64,000 nucleotides of DNA. Source: Cristatella mucedo (Eukaryota; Bryozoa; Phylactolaemata; Cristatellidae). The notes under the pieces were generated by a model that worked only from the letters and a program-made list of their open reading frames with translations, had not been told where the DNA came from and ran no database searches. A program made the position numbers and the translations under genes. This document shows positions 11,035 to 22,860 of the stretch, piece by piece (the stretch's first letter is position 1; each line of letters begins with the position of its first letter). The DNA lies in NCBI GenBank assembly GCA_009760855.2, contig WPIO01000143.1, positions 1-64,000 on the forward strand. Reading direction: 5' to 3'.

Positions 11035-12340
11035 TTACCTCATGGGTCTGTACTCGGTCCCTTGCTGTTCTCCATTTATACACAATCTCTGGGAAAAGTG
11101 ATTAAGGCCCATGGAATAGGATATCACTTTTATGCTGACGATACTCAGTTGTATTTGTCATTCAAACCGTCGGAATCTGCTGTGGCAACTGAGAAACTGA
11201 ATGCTTGCCTTGCCGATATTCGATCCTGGATGTCGGAAAACTTCCTGAAATTAAATGATGATAAAACCGAACTGCTGCTCATAGGACACCCTAAGCGTGT
11301 GGCTGGATTAAAAGGCTTTGCTGTTCTAATAGGTGATGCTATTGTGCGACCATCACCGCGTGCTCGAAATTTAGGTGTCGTTTTCGACAACTGCCTCAAT
11401 TTTAAAAGCTTCATTCAGAAGACTGCTTCTGCAGCTAGCCATCACGTCCGATCCCTATCCAAGATTAGGAGCTGTCTTCCACAGTGGCTTGCAAAAAATT
11501 TAACTAGCTCCTTAGTTCTGTCTCGGCTTGATTATTGCAATTCCCTATTGGCTGGGCTACTAAAAAGGGCGATTAGGTCACTGCAGCTGACTATGAATAT
11601 GGCTGCAAGTCTTCAAGTCCCAGAAGTTTGAGCACGTGTCTCCTTTGCTAAAAGAGCTAAGATGGATGCCGGTTGACCAACGGATTCAGAGCAAGGTTCT
11701 TACGCTGACCTACAAGGCTGCCACGGCTTATAATAATGATAATAATAACAATGCACTTGATAAAGCAGAGAACTTAATCTAGGCGCTTTACATTTGCTGC
11801 AAAAGGGACATGCAATTGAATGGTAAGTAAAATCATGCTTGAAAAACAAGCAAAATGAATAATATGGTTAGGGGTGACATGCACAGGGTCAGCATGCCTG
11901 GCTTGGCTCCTTCGTACCTAGCTGAACTGCTGCATCAGTTTCAGCCTGTTTTTGCCCTCAGGTCCTGCGTGGACAATGAATTAGCTATTCCATTCCTCCA
12001 CCTAAAGACCGTTGGCGACAGAAGCTTTAGCTCTGCAGGTGGAACACTGTGGAACTTGCTTCCACAATTCTTACGAAACGACAACTACTCTACTACTGCC
12101 GACTATGGCTCATCCTTTTCAGCGGTCCTGGGCTGCTACTTCTGTGCTGCTCACTACCTCAACTGCTCTCCTGACTCTGCTATGCTTCCCACTTTCTGAT
12201 TGTTGCGTGAGACGAAGTCTATTGGCTACCGAATGCGTACCGAAAGCCGCTTAGGCTGTGAGTTCGCTATACAAAACTCTCCTGCGTAACACTCACATGG
12301 TCTTTATGGCTTGGTCGAGTTACAGACGGAGATACATACA
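11035..12340 (+). mobile_element. LINE family A, 5'-truncated copy with nested insertion
   Basis: Open frame through [25 protein letters not shown] (box intact), [16 protein letters not shown] and [14 protein letters not shown], stopping at 11631. A reverse family B tail interrupts it at 11727-11900, and family A then resumes to GGAGATACATACA. There is no 5' half (no endonuclease), so it is not autonomous. Confidence 0.87.
11727..11900 (-). mobile_element. LINE family B 3' tail nested in family A
   Basis: Reads, reversed, (AAT)n, GCACTTGATAAAG, TAGGCGCTTTACATTTGCTG and the 3' UTR to GACATGCACAGGGTCAGCAT. Family A sequence is continuous on either side. Confidence 0.8.
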
Positions 12341-13081
12341 TACATGCCGAAAGATCAAGAAGGGAGACTTTACCTAATTGATTTGCCGTATAGATTCGTT
12401 AGCTGGTGCCAAATGTGCTGGCTCATATGGATGCTGAGTTTGCAATCTCCTCAGCTTACAAGTTCTCTCAGCTTAGTTATCGGTAATTGTTAGAACGTAT
12501 GGAACGATACTGCCGACGACTGCAGCAGATTTATTTGCATATTTTGATGTCACTGCGTTTTCTTCCATGTCACTGCTTCTGCCCACAGAATAGCCCAGTC
12601 CACTTCATGGTGTCGCCGATACGCGGACTCCTGTGCTGCAGGATCCTGGCTTGGAAGGGGGGTGGTAGGAGCTTGAAATTAGCCGCCTACACTTCGAGTA
12701 CACCTGCAGCTTGCTCTCGTCGTCGTTGACGTCGTCTTGGCGTCAGAAGCACTTTTCCGGCTCTTCATTTTCTAGCGGCCAGAGCTTTTGGGGAGAGCTA
12801 AACTTTGACCTCTGAATGTCCAAGTAGACCGATCTCGGTGGAGGCTGAAGGAGGGCATTGCTGGCGACCTGCCGGCACCGGGTCTCCTCCTTGAGACCTG
12901 CTGCTGCTGCTTGCGCCGCCGCACATCCACGGTCGAGGCTTGACTGTTGACACATCCATGGTCGAGGCTGTTCGTTCGCATTGCTTTTACGCTTTGTTCT
13001 CCTGTCTGCCTCACCTTCATGCTTAGAGCACAAGTTTGCGTTGAGCTTTCACGGGTCATTGCTTTATTCAATTCATTGCAG

Positions 13082-13140
13082 GTGCAGACTTCGGTCTCTG
13101 GTGACATGTATGGCATTTCGACTAAGCTTGATCGGAATGG
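13082..13140 (+). CDS. Candidate short exon, unknown
   Basis: 59 nt between TTCAATTCATTGCAG and AATGG|GTAAGG, reading VQTSVSGDMYGISTKLDRNG. Good splice signals but too short to assign. Confidence 0.25.
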
Positions 13141-13659
13141 GTAAGGCTACAGATTCGTTGTACACATGCTTTTGTACGTTGCTCGTTGATGTTCCTGCTG
13201 TTTGTGCCTCCCTTTGGTTTCCGTCGTCCTTTAAAGGCTTCTATTTGCCTCGGTCTTGTATCTATCGTGCAACTATTCTGTCTTATTCTGAGAAATTGGT
13301 TCCATGTTGCCTTTTTGGAAATGGCAGATGCCTGCACAATGCACCAATTATTAGTCTCTCCTTGAAGAGCAAGTGTGTGTAAGGAGAGCAATCGAGGGGA
13401 TCATGGGTTTAAGTGGGTAATCAAAAGCTCTTGCAAATGTAGATTGAGGACCTCTGCCGTCGGAGTTGCTGCCTGAAGCAGCAACGTGTGTACTGCTGGC
13501 AAGTCGATGCAGCATGGCATCAGTTTTATTGTAGGTGCTATCGTCTATCCTTACAAGTAGATATATTCATGCACATGTCGACAGCAACATGTACGTGGTT
13601 CAACTTTTGTATGGCCAATGCATCCAACTTGCTCGGATATTCGTGACGCTCTTCCATCA

Positions 13660-14955
13660 TAGTTGAGACAAAATCTAGCATTACTCAAAAATTGGAAAGC
13701 CTAACCTTTCAAATTGGTTCGGCCAGAACGGCTCCTACATCTCCACGGAATCTGGGCGTCTGCTTGCGAAACGGCTTTCAAATGGTGACCACATCAGCTT
13801 TGCAGTCACGTCTACCTTTCACCTGCTTTGCATTGTGAAAATGTCAAAATGCAAGCTTTCTTGGATTAGGACAGTACAACTTAGCTTTTCCATGCGCTCA
13901 TGACATCTCGACTGACTCCTACTGCCGGTCCTATCAAACATGCTGGAACGAGTGGTGGCAGACCAGCTAAACACTCAATGACAGCAAGCATAACTTGGTT
14001 ACTGGTGACATGCACAGGGTCAGCATGCAAACTTGTTAGTGGTGTTAGTGTTTGTGGTTAGTGGTTAGTGGCAGGCATATCAGGCTATCCCAGTGGGAGA
14101 CTCCTGAGCATTGATGTGAACGGATCATGATGTGAGAAACCCGCTGAAGCACTTTTTTTTTTTTTACCTCAGGACTCCGTGTGCTCGGTGCTCGCTTCTT
14201 TTCGCGGTCTTCACTCTCCTTCCGGTGCGGTCCGGTGCGGTCGCAATCAAGCACAATCTAGGCTTTCGTTGCTGTGCAGGTGGCACTCAGTTGTACCTTT
14301 GCACGTAGATCCCTCCAGCTCGACGAACTCAACTTCCTCGCTGCAAGTACTGCTGACATTTATGCGTGGATGGCAGCAAGCTTTCTCAAACTGAATGACG
14401 ATAAAACCTACTTACTAGTTGTGGGCAAACCAAGTGCGACTGAGAAATCAGAAAACCTAATGCTCAAAATTGGCTCTGCCAGAACATCTCCTGTAGTGTC
14501 TGCACGAAACCAGGTGTATTGTTCCAAAGTGGCCTTTCACTAGATGACAACATTAACTCCACAGTCAAGTCTGCATACTTTCAGCTGTGTAGCATTGCGG
14601 AAAATGTGGGCCTACTTGCTTAGGGATACCACATATAATTAGCCCATGTATTTGTGACATCGCGTCTTGACTTCTGTAACTCACTGCTTGCTTGTCTGCC
14701 TGCCTGTGCAATCAGGCGATTACAGCTGGCGAAATACCCTGCAGCTAGGCTCATCTGTCGTGAGCTTCGCAGTTGCCCCATCACACCACTTCTCGCTGAC
14801 TTGCTATGGCAGCCCAATCAAGCAGCATATTGACTTCAAGGTTTTGCTGCTCACTTTTAGATCCCTTCATTCTTTGAATCCAGCCTATCTATCAGATCTA
14901 CTACCCCACCAGGCCAAGCATTGTACCATCCGCTTTTCGGAATCCACAGTTTACC
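13660..14955 (+). mobile_element. Mosaic of LINE family B fragments
   Basis: Pieces of the reverse transcriptase frame: KLESLTFQIG-like at 13690, LERVVADQLNTQ at 13940, a reversed 3' UTR piece (GTGACATGCACAGGGTCAGC) at 14003-14040, LNFLAASTADIYAWMAASFL at 14330, and VPSHHFSLTCY at 14770. It breaks at TTTACCAAT, where a SINE is inserted. Strongly rearranged. Confidence 0.65.
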
Positions 14956-14956
14956 A

Positions 14957-15105
14957 ATAAAAAATATATAATTCATTTGTATAGCACACCAAGAGAACTT
15001 AATCTCTATTCAGGCGCTTCACATATGCCTCCGGGCTCGACCCCACGACCTCAGCCAGACCTTGGTGGGGGGGCCCCCAGCACCTTAACCCCTGGACCAA
15101 CAATA
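14957..15105 (-). mobile_element. tRNA-derived SINE inserted in LINE family B
   Basis: Reverse SINE (ATTCATTTGTATAGCACACC, CTCTATTCAGGCGCTTCACA, then the B-box-like GGGCTCGACCCCACGACC and a head ending CTGGACCAA). The host LINE resumes at CAATACCTCATACAAACC. Confidence 0.8.
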
Positions 15106-15151
15106 CCTCATACAAACCTCAAATCCTTTGGAGACCACGCATTTAGCTCCT

Positions 15152-15605
15152 ATGATAATAATAATTATTATTATAATGAACTTGAAAAAGCGCCCTGAGA
15201 GAATTCAAATCTCTTTCTAGGCGCTTTACATTTGCTGCAAAGGGAAATGCAATTGAATGGTGAGTAGTATCATGCTTGATAAACAAACAAAATGAATAAC
15301 ATGGTTAGGGGTGACATGCACAGGGTCAGCATGCAAATGTGGTTAGTGGCAGCATGCTTAGTATCAGCACGCATAAGCACATGAAGGACGAATCACAGGG
15401 ACCCACTAAATGCTGTCGTCCTAAATAGGTGTTTTCAAGTTCTTACTGCTATGGGAGACACCAGCACAATGCAAGCATCCCATCTCACGATTAATTGCAA
15501 GCAGAACTTCTGGACACGGCGCCAATCGATCACCTTACAGCAAATGTAAAGCGCCTAGAGAGAGATTAAGTTCTCTGAGAGCGATTTATCAAGTGCATTA
15601 TTATT
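15152..15605 (-). mobile_element. Twin-tailed LINE-derived element, copy 2
   Basis: Reverse-orientation counterpart of 1851-2330, with both inverted tails, the same unique interior and (ATT)n at both ends. It sits inside the LINE family B copy broken at 14955. Confidence 0.8.
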
Positions 15606-15609
15606 ATTG

Positions 15610-16260
15610 TTATTGTTATTATTATTAGATATATTGACTTCATTTATTATAATTCCAACATAGATCTCACAAATGTTATTCAACTATTATATGGTTTTGA
15701 TTTCAATTTGATGGCAAACTGTGGCCATTGTCTGCTGTGGTCAGTAAAAAGAGCCCCGCCAGCAGCTGTACTTACTGAGATCCGTGCTAAGGATTGATAA
15801 ATCCGTGCTCTGCAACTCGGAATGGCTGATATTTCATCAGTGCCTCTTTTAGCAGGGTTGTCGGCAAGGCGGTATAATTTCGAAATTCCTTCAGCCGATG
15901 TAAGATTACGACTGCCGTGAGGCTGAGTGCCAAAGAACTTTTCCCTGAGTATGGAACAATCCTGCAACCTCTGGGTTACCATTTTAGGGCTCTGCCGATT
16001 GAGCGATCGAGTCAGACCAAGGTCAAGGTTTTCGATGACCAGCGACTCTTTTGCTTCCCGTGGCCACAATAATAGTTGTGTGCTCGTTATACAAATTGCC
16101 AAGTTAAAATGGACTCAGCCATTACTCTCTTGGTCTTCTTCTCTGTAATATGAGCCCCGTGGTCTCAATCTCGTTGAGCCATCCTTTTTCTATCGTGACG
16201 TGACCTGGCTGAGACTTGTTACCTTCAGTTGACTCACAGAAATCGTCGTGTTGCTTGTAG
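15610..16260. other. No gene recognised
   Basis: A 140-codon open frame runs on the minus strand (15680-16102), but its protein matches nothing recognised and has no splice support. Confidence 0.4.
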
Positions 16261-16432
16261 TGGCACTGTAGCTGACCTGTACTTCGACCGCCATCACATC
16301 GAAGACGTTGTGTATGCTGACATCGAACTGCCGAAGGATGCTCGACAGGCCGCACCTCGCGATGATCGAGTTGATCGAGTTGTATACTCAGAAGTGCTAC
16401 CGCCGGGGAGACCGTTGCCTTCGCTGCCTTGA
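16261..16432 (+). CDS. Candidate terminal exon with two ITIM-like motifs
   Basis: After a possible acceptor (GTGTTGCTTGTAG) the frame reads GTVADLYFDRHHIED, VVYADIELPKDA, then DRVVYSEVLPPGRP and TGA. VVYADI (16307-16324) and VVYSEV (16379-16396) both fit [VIL]xYxx[IVL], with tyrosines 24 residues apart, the layout of tails that recruit SH2 phosphatases. No membrane or extracellular exon was found upstream. An AATAAA lies at 17022. It could be a receptor tail or chance. Confidence 0.35.
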
Positions 16433-17029
16433 ATGTCAGCATCCTCAGCGGGAACGCCTTGATACCGTGTCGTCCGTAGATTTGCTTATTGCAGACCGTG
16501 CTCTTTTATGAAACCCGATCGACGTTCTAATGTAATCTCGCTCTGCTTTCATGACATCTTTGGATAAGGTTAAATAAGGTGACATTAATAATAGGATCGT
16601 TCGTAGCTCGCATCATACTTTGTAAACCGCTTTATTTTTACCTCACACCCTGGCCTTTTAATGTTGCTGGCCATTTACTCAATCATAGCCTGCAAAACCA
16701 ATGCCTGTATTCCGAAGTATTGACGTCGGACTTGTCTAGTTTTGAATGAAATATTTTTTCGTCATCGAGATGCGACATTTCATTCCCATTAAGCAACCTT
16801 GGAAAAGTTGCTTCGTTTTTTTTTACTTTTATGAGCATGCATTCCTAGGAGCCCTTTCGTAGAGCCTTGTGGCATTGCAATCCGCCTGCACCTGCATTTG
16901 CCCTAGTTCTAGTTTCTTCCTTTTGCACTAATTCCGAGCCTCGTATTTCGACTTTTCAATGTGTGTAACTCTCTTAAGATTGTATACCATTATATTACGC
17001 CTGGTTCTACCGGGGCCATAAAATAAATT

Positions 17030-17865
17030 CTGGCCATAATATAACGCATGACGAGTTTGCAAAGTCTCGCCGGCGTAATGCTACGAATATGGCATATCAG
17101 CTTTAATCAAAGCAGGTACTGATGAATGGTAAATAAGGTAAATATTGTGCAGACAAGAAGGTACTCACGGCAGCGAGTTTTTTGGACCCCTGGTTAGTGC
17201 CTTGCACTGAATCGTGGATTCATGCCAATTTAATCACTCAAAGCGCAGGAAAAAAGACCAGTTCACATGGGTGCTGTACAAAAGCTCGTGTCGCTCTTGC
17301 TTTTAGTCGCGACGTGTAGCAGTTGCGTAAGACGACCATTCGAGAGACAATTCACGTGAGCAGAGCATATGCTGTGAGAAGCAAGCGGTTTTTGGCTTCC
17401 TTTCATTGACTTCAAATCAAGAGACAATGTCATGTCTCTCTATTGTGAGTTCCAGACTTTAAGAACATAAAACTGTAGGCAGTCTCAAAGAGATTTAAAG
17501 TTAGAGGTACAACTCATCGACCTGAGTCGGAAAAGCTGGTGTTGCGACGGAGGGCTCGATGTGAAATCAATTCAGATCTTGGTAGAGCTGGGCCAAAGGA
17601 TTGAGGCACCTAAAGGTGGGAGACAGAATCTTGAAGTCGATTCGACGGTTGATAAGAAGATGATGTGCATATTGATGAGCAGTCTTGTAACATAGCAGTT
17701 TCGACGTTGCCCTCATGTGTGTACACGTAAGGTACCGTACATACGCCAGGGCTCCGACGGAGAGGTCGTCTTCTTGAGTTGAGGGGTCGGACCACTCGGC
17801 AGATGGCCGACACCCGTGTCGGCTAAGCGCCCCAGAGGGAGCAGCGAGGTTTCAGCTGGCTGACA
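17030..17865. other. No gene recognised
   Basis: Unique-looking sequence without good open frames or known repeat ends. Confidence 0.5.
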
Positions 17866-18010
17866 ATAATAATATTAATAATACACTTCATAAAGCACCC
17901 TCAGAAAACTCAATCTCTTTCTAGGTTCTTTACATTTGCTGCAAAGGAATTACGATCGAATGGTGAGTGGTATCATGCCTGATAAACAACATGAATAACA
18001 TGGTTGGCGG
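17866..18010 (-). mobile_element. LINE family B 3' tail, reverse strand
   Basis: (AAT)n, CACTTCATAAAGCACC, CTAGGTTCTTTACATTTGCT and part of the 3' UTR to ATGAATAACATGG. Confidence 0.8.
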
Positions 18011-18364
18011 CAGTGGGATCGCTTCGTCGCACGTTTTGCGCTTACAGTTGGCTTGTCATCTTGGAAGCGTCCTGCTTATAACGGTCATGAAAGTGATTCC
18101 AAATGTGGGTCTATCTTCGGTCCCAAGATGAGCTGCACCAGTGAGTATAATATGGCGAACCTGGCAGACATCGTGGAGAAGCATGGAGAACACGGACGCG
18201 GACCATCGGCTCACTCAATCAGCTCACGAGCGACTGGCTCCAATAGCTTAGAGCATAAGTTATCTGTAATTTTTAAATTATACATTTGTTGTTGACTTGG
18301 GGGCTGTTTTATAACCCTGTTTTACGAAACTCAGTATTATACAGATTCCATTAACATGCAGAAC

Positions 18365-18545
18365 AATACATGTCAAACGTTGACATGTTGACGATGTTCG
18401 TACTACCTCTAACCATTTTATGCTCGTTGACAGTGCCAAAGTTATCACTAACCATTTGATCATGCTTCCTGTGGAGCATCTGTCAAGTGCCTAGAAAGAG
18501 ATTAGGTTCCCTGATTTCGCTATACAAATTAATTATAGCTGTTAA
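18365..18545 (+). mobile_element. Degenerate LINE 3' end
   Basis: CATGTTGACGATG, two copies of CTAACCATTT, GCCTAGAAAGAGATTAGG and TATACAAATTAATTATA in the order of the LINE 3' UTR and tail. Confidence 0.6.
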
Positions 18546-18927
18546 TATTATTTTTAACCGAGCCTCCGTAGTTAGAGGAAAGCGAATCGAACTCTACTGT
18601 TGAATAGACGATAGTAGTAATAGGTCGTTTGCATGGCGCCCAAAGAGACCTGAATCGCATCCAGACGTTTTTCAACTCGCTGTAAAGGAGCATTGATCGC
18701 CAAGTCTGTCTAGAGATTCAGCCACCACGTCCGACCAAAAATTCGACGGTCTACCTCGTTCGGACTAGGCTCGGCAGCATCCGGGTATCTCCTCTTCATC
18801 CTCAGATGTCGAGCGAGAACTACTGTAGTCTATCGGGCTTTGAAAAGACCGTCTCGACAGATAACAGGTAGGGTTCTCGACGCTTGAAGTCTGAATACTT
18901 TCCATTTCATTTACGGTGAACATTTAA

Positions 18928-19164
18928 CTGTGGAAATGCAAAGGGCCACAGCTTGCAAACTTAATCAGTGTTAACGGCGCCAGTTTCGGACTTTTGGAAA
19001 GCTGTGAATGGAAACCTATCTGGGGCGACACATTTGTGCTTGCTATGCACGTAATAAAGGCTCGGGGTGATATTGACGGACACCAGTGCACGTTTCTAGC
19101 GCTTTTAGGAATGACAAATGAGGATATTTTGAAAGCATTGCTCGGCCAAGTTAGAAACTGAGAA
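18928..19164 (+). CDS. Candidate terminal coding segment, unknown protein
   Basis: Open from 18928 with a protein-like composition: QLANLISVNGASFGLLESCE, then WKPIWGDTFVLAMHVIKARG, DGHQCTFLALLGMTNEDI and a C-terminus LGQVRN before TGA. No in-frame Met until mid-way, so it would be a last exon or a fragment of an old gene or element. No family was recognised, and chance cannot be excluded. Confidence 0.3.
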
Positions 19165-19960
19165 GAATCAGGCACAAACAATCAAGTCAAACGTGTGGCC
19201 TTCTCATTCTTTCGCCAATGTCTGGCCCTTTGGTATCCTTGTAGTGGTTGCATCTATGTTCTGGTTCATGGCTTTGCATCTATACAGAGTTTTTGTAGCT
19301 GCCCGGGGCGGCTATAATATTTTTCGGCCACCTGGGGGGTTACTACGCTGTACTGAGCCAGCCCTTTGACTTCGGACAGGATGTACGACAAGGCACTTTC
19401 ATTTTGGCAATTGATAAGACAAAGCATGTGAGTCGAGACGTGTAATCCTCGCGTACTTCTCCTGTAGCTCAGTACTCGTACCCCTATGGGTGGAAGGCTG
19501 GTATTCCGGGACAGCGGATCGGTTTCGGCAGGCCACTAGGATTCGTCTGCCCGACTGCTCAACTTCGGGCTGTAGTGGGTCAAGTGCTAAGGGCTAATGC
19601 TATGGGCTACTTGTAGCGAGCCGAGTGCTCGTGTTGGTGCTCGCGTATCCTGTGCTCCCATCTAGCATGTTGTTTGTAGGTCCTGCCCTGAGTTGGAGCC
19701 TTCGATGAGCCGAGGGGTGCTCCGCTTGAGTCTCCGTCGTTCAGTTACTCGTCACTCCGGCGACGTGACTCGTATTCCGGTACAGAAAAAGCAGAACCGG
19801 TCGCTGTCGCGAACACGGTGCCAAATGCATGGACGATGCACTCCACAATCACTGGGAATTAACCGGATTACCACGCACAACAGTAATATCGACAGCTACG
19901 CTAACCACTATAGAGGAGTTTACGGCCAACAGTTACAGTTCAGCTCGAGAGAGAGAGATA
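19165..19960. other. No gene recognised
   Basis: Nothing beyond short open frames; some G-rich and TCG-rich stretches. Confidence 0.4.
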
Positions 19961-19964
19961 CAGG

Positions 19965-21135
19965 TTCATCAAAACTTTTTCATAAAAAATCATTTCATCC
20001 AAAATGTATTCACCAAAATACCAATTCATCAACAAGTAATTCTTTGGAATTACTTCATCAAAAATCTTTTAGTGCAAAAACCATCTGAAAATTACAAAAG
20101 CAAACTGTGTTCAAAGTGAACAAAAGCTAAAGAAGTTGGATCAAGCTGCTTCCAATAAGAAAGGGTGAAGCGAGCTGACCCAGGTTTAGAGAAACACGGG
20201 CACAGGAAAGAACTGCTGAGACCAGTCGCCTTGCGAGCCCAAACACTCGGTAGCCTGCTGCCTCCGCCGGTCTTTCCGTGTCGTCACCTGTGTCCTCTCA
20301 GAGCTTCAAACTAAGCTCTGAAAAGAAATAGAGGCACCTACAGCTGGTGCGAAACTCTGCAGCTAGGCTTGTCTGTCGTGAGCGTCGCAATTGCCACATC
20401 ACACCACTTCTCGCTGACCTGCACTGGCTACCAGTCAAGCAACGCATCGACTTCAAGGTTGTGTCGCTCACTTTTAGGTCTCTTCATTCTTTGGTTCCAG
20501 CCTACCTATCAGATCTACTGCCCCACAAGGCTAAGCATTGTACCACCCGCTTTTCTGAATCCAACTGTTTACCTATACCTCGTACAAACCTCAAATCTCT
20601 CGGAGACCGTGCCTTTAGTTTGTATGCTCCCAAAGCCTTGAGCTCACTCATGACTTCAGTCACGACATTTCCTGACTTTACCATATTTAAAAAGAAATTA
20701 AAAACGCACCTATCTATGACAGCATTTAGGGGGTCCCTGTGATTTGTCTTTGATGTGCTTATGCGTGCTGACACTGTGCATGCTGCCACTAACCACACTT
20801 GCATGCTGACCCTGTGCATGTTACCCTTAACCATGTTACTCGCGTTGTTTATCAAGCATGATACCACTCACCACTCGATCGTGTTTCCTTTGCAGCAAAT
20901 ATAAAGCGCCTAGAAAGAGATTATAGTTCTCTGATGGTGCTTTATCAAGTGTATTTTTATTATTATTGTTATAAATATCAGAAGAAAAAATAAGAAAATA
21001 CGTCAACCATGGGCGTGATTTTGCATTTAAAATAATTTTGTGATAAAATAATTGTTGATGAATTGATTCTTTGAGGAAATAATGTTGATAAATTAGTTTG
21101 TGATGAAATGATTTTTGATGAATTTACATAGAGCC
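19965..21135. mobile_element. Possible foldback element bounded by AT-rich inverted repeats
   Basis: TTCATCAAAA / AAATCATTTCATCC / CCAATTCATCAACAAG motifs at 19965-20080 reappear in inverse form (GATGAATTGATTC, GATGAAATGATTTTTGATGA) at 21050-21130. A LINE family B copy lies between. Arms are imperfect; no target duplication was confirmed. Confidence 0.35.
20331..20975 (+). mobile_element. LINE family B 3' end copy
   Basis: Open frame with [53 protein letters not shown] and FKKKLKTHL to TGA, then the 3' UTR with CTAACCACACTTGCATGCTG and tail. A 9-bp hairpin (20298-20321) lies about 10 bp before its start. Confidence 0.85.
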
Positions 21136-21364
21136 GGTCAGCTAAGGTAACATTCCTACTCCTCTTACTCAGCCACTACGGCACCGAAACCGACATCGGG
21201 CTGTTCAGGTTGTCCCTTGAGAGCAGTTTTTCTAATTGAACTTTGAACCAACTAGGAATGACTGTGCCTTTTTCTTCAGTTGAGAATTTGTGCACTTACA
21301 CACTTGTAGTGTGACTGCACACAATTGCCCGCCCGATCAACGCGGCTAATCATAAAATGTCATG

Positions 21365-21640
21365 TAATGTATCTCCGTCAGTAACTCCACGAAGTCAAAA
21401 AGACCATGTGGGTGTTACGCAGGACAGTTTTGTATAGCGCACTCACAGCCTAAGCGGCTTTCGGTACGCATTCGGTAGCCAACAGACTTCGTCTCACGCA
21501 ACAAAGAGAAAGTGGGAAGCATAGCAGAGTTAGGAGAGCAGTTGAGGTAGTGAGCAGCATAGAAGTAGCAGTTCAGGACCGCTGAAAAAGATGTGCCATA
21601 GTCGGCAGTTGGAGAGTAGATGTCGTTGCGTAAGAAACCC
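21365..21640 (-). mobile_element. LINE family A 3' end, reverse strand
   Basis: Reverse complement of the family A terminus: ATGTATCTCCGTCAG, GTGTTACGCAGGACAG, CGGTAGCCAACAGACTTCG and GCTGAAAAAGATG. Confidence 0.85.
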
Positions 21641-22309
21641 TATTCTTTAAGATTGCTTCAATTAATTAGACTGTAATCCTGTAGCGGCCAAAAGTGTGTT
21701 ACGGCACACGGCTTCGGTGTAACACCGCCGCCTGGATCCACCGGTTACCTACTTCGTCCGAGCAGCAAGCAGATTTTCCGGAAAGTCCATTCTGTACTTG
21801 CCTACGGCAGCCTCTGGGGGTGGGGGCGGGACTATCCCGCGTGACTCGATTCGGCCGGGGAATCCCGTTCGTAATCCAAACAGAGTGACTGGCCAGGCCT
21901 GCTGATTGCTGAGAGAATTCGCTGCGCTAGAGTATGGTTGGAGACTATCAAAAGGTGAGAATCGCTGGCCGTTTCTCTCCACCACTGCTTCACTCAGCTA
22001 GCCAGGCCGCAAGGGGTAGGCGGGGCGGCTGCCCCAACGGACGATTGCCCGACACAAAGCCGGAAGACCGAGAAAATCAGGTTCTTACAAGCTCCCATCC
22101 AAGCAGTGAAGCGACATGGTTCTATAGTGTATTACAATGAGCTTAAAGGTGCAGCCGTGTAAGTTTACATTGTTCATTATTATGCGAGCTGGAACACTCG
22201 AAAGTCGCGTATATTTATTGGAACAGGATAATGAGCTTGATTAGGTTACGATCTATTTAGAAACACCGATCGGAAGAGCTCTAGCAAGATTAACTGCTAG
22301 AAAGGTGTC

Positions 22310-22540
22310 GTACTGCCGTACTTCGAGGAATCACTGAAGTACGGCAGTACCTCAGGGCTCAGTGCTTGGCCTGGTTCTTTTCACGGTGTATACTCTCCCT
22401 CTTGCCAACGTGATTGTCAGGCACAATCTAGGCTATTACTATTAAGCAGAAGAAATTCAGTGTACCTTTCCTTTGATCCCTTCTCAGCCGGCCCGCATGT
22501 AGAATACTCTCAACTCCTTTGCTGTGTATATTGAGCCGTG
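22310..22540 (+). mobile_element. Short LINE family B reverse transcriptase fragment with 5' foldback
   Basis: Reads GVPQGSVLG-like (GTACCTCAGGGCTCAGTGCT), LFTVYTLPLANVIV, then decays. Its 5' end forms a perfect 15-bp hairpin (22310-22324 with 22336-22350). Confidence 0.75.
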
Positions 22541-22544
22541 ATAG

Positions 22545-22860
22545 CACACGGAGTAAGGCGGTTGCTTCTCACGACCTCGGTTCCCAGGTCGTGGGTTCGA
22601 ATCCTGCGGTAGTCGATGTTGGCTGAATCCACTTCACAGCCATGGTGCCGGACGATTTAACCTGGGCCTGCAGTGCATCACTGACTGAGTCAGGAGACCG
22701 GCTATTCTTGGAGCTGCAGACTAGAGCTGATTGGCTGTACCTAGGCCAATAGACCCCTGCCAAGGCCACACCAGCTACAGCTGCTCAGGACTGATCGGAG
22801 CACGATCAGGAAGAAAAGCCAGATTAATATGCACGTGATGGCTTGCTCAGCCAATAGTAT
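22545..22860 (+). mobile_element. tRNA-derived SINE, second family
   Basis: An A-box-like GTGATAGCACACGGAGTAAG and a perfect B-box GGTTCGAATCC sit in GGTCGTGGGTTCGAATCCTG, followed by a body without the LINE tail. Related heads are at 45070 and, reversed, at 56600. Confidence 0.6.

Noticed and set aside
15680-16102. 140-codon minus-strand frame
   Set aside because: No recognised domain, and it lies between repeat fragments; kept only as a note.
22552-22625. Possible tRNA gene
   Set aside because: A perfect B-box is present, but no cloverleaf or acceptor stem could be drawn; called a SINE.
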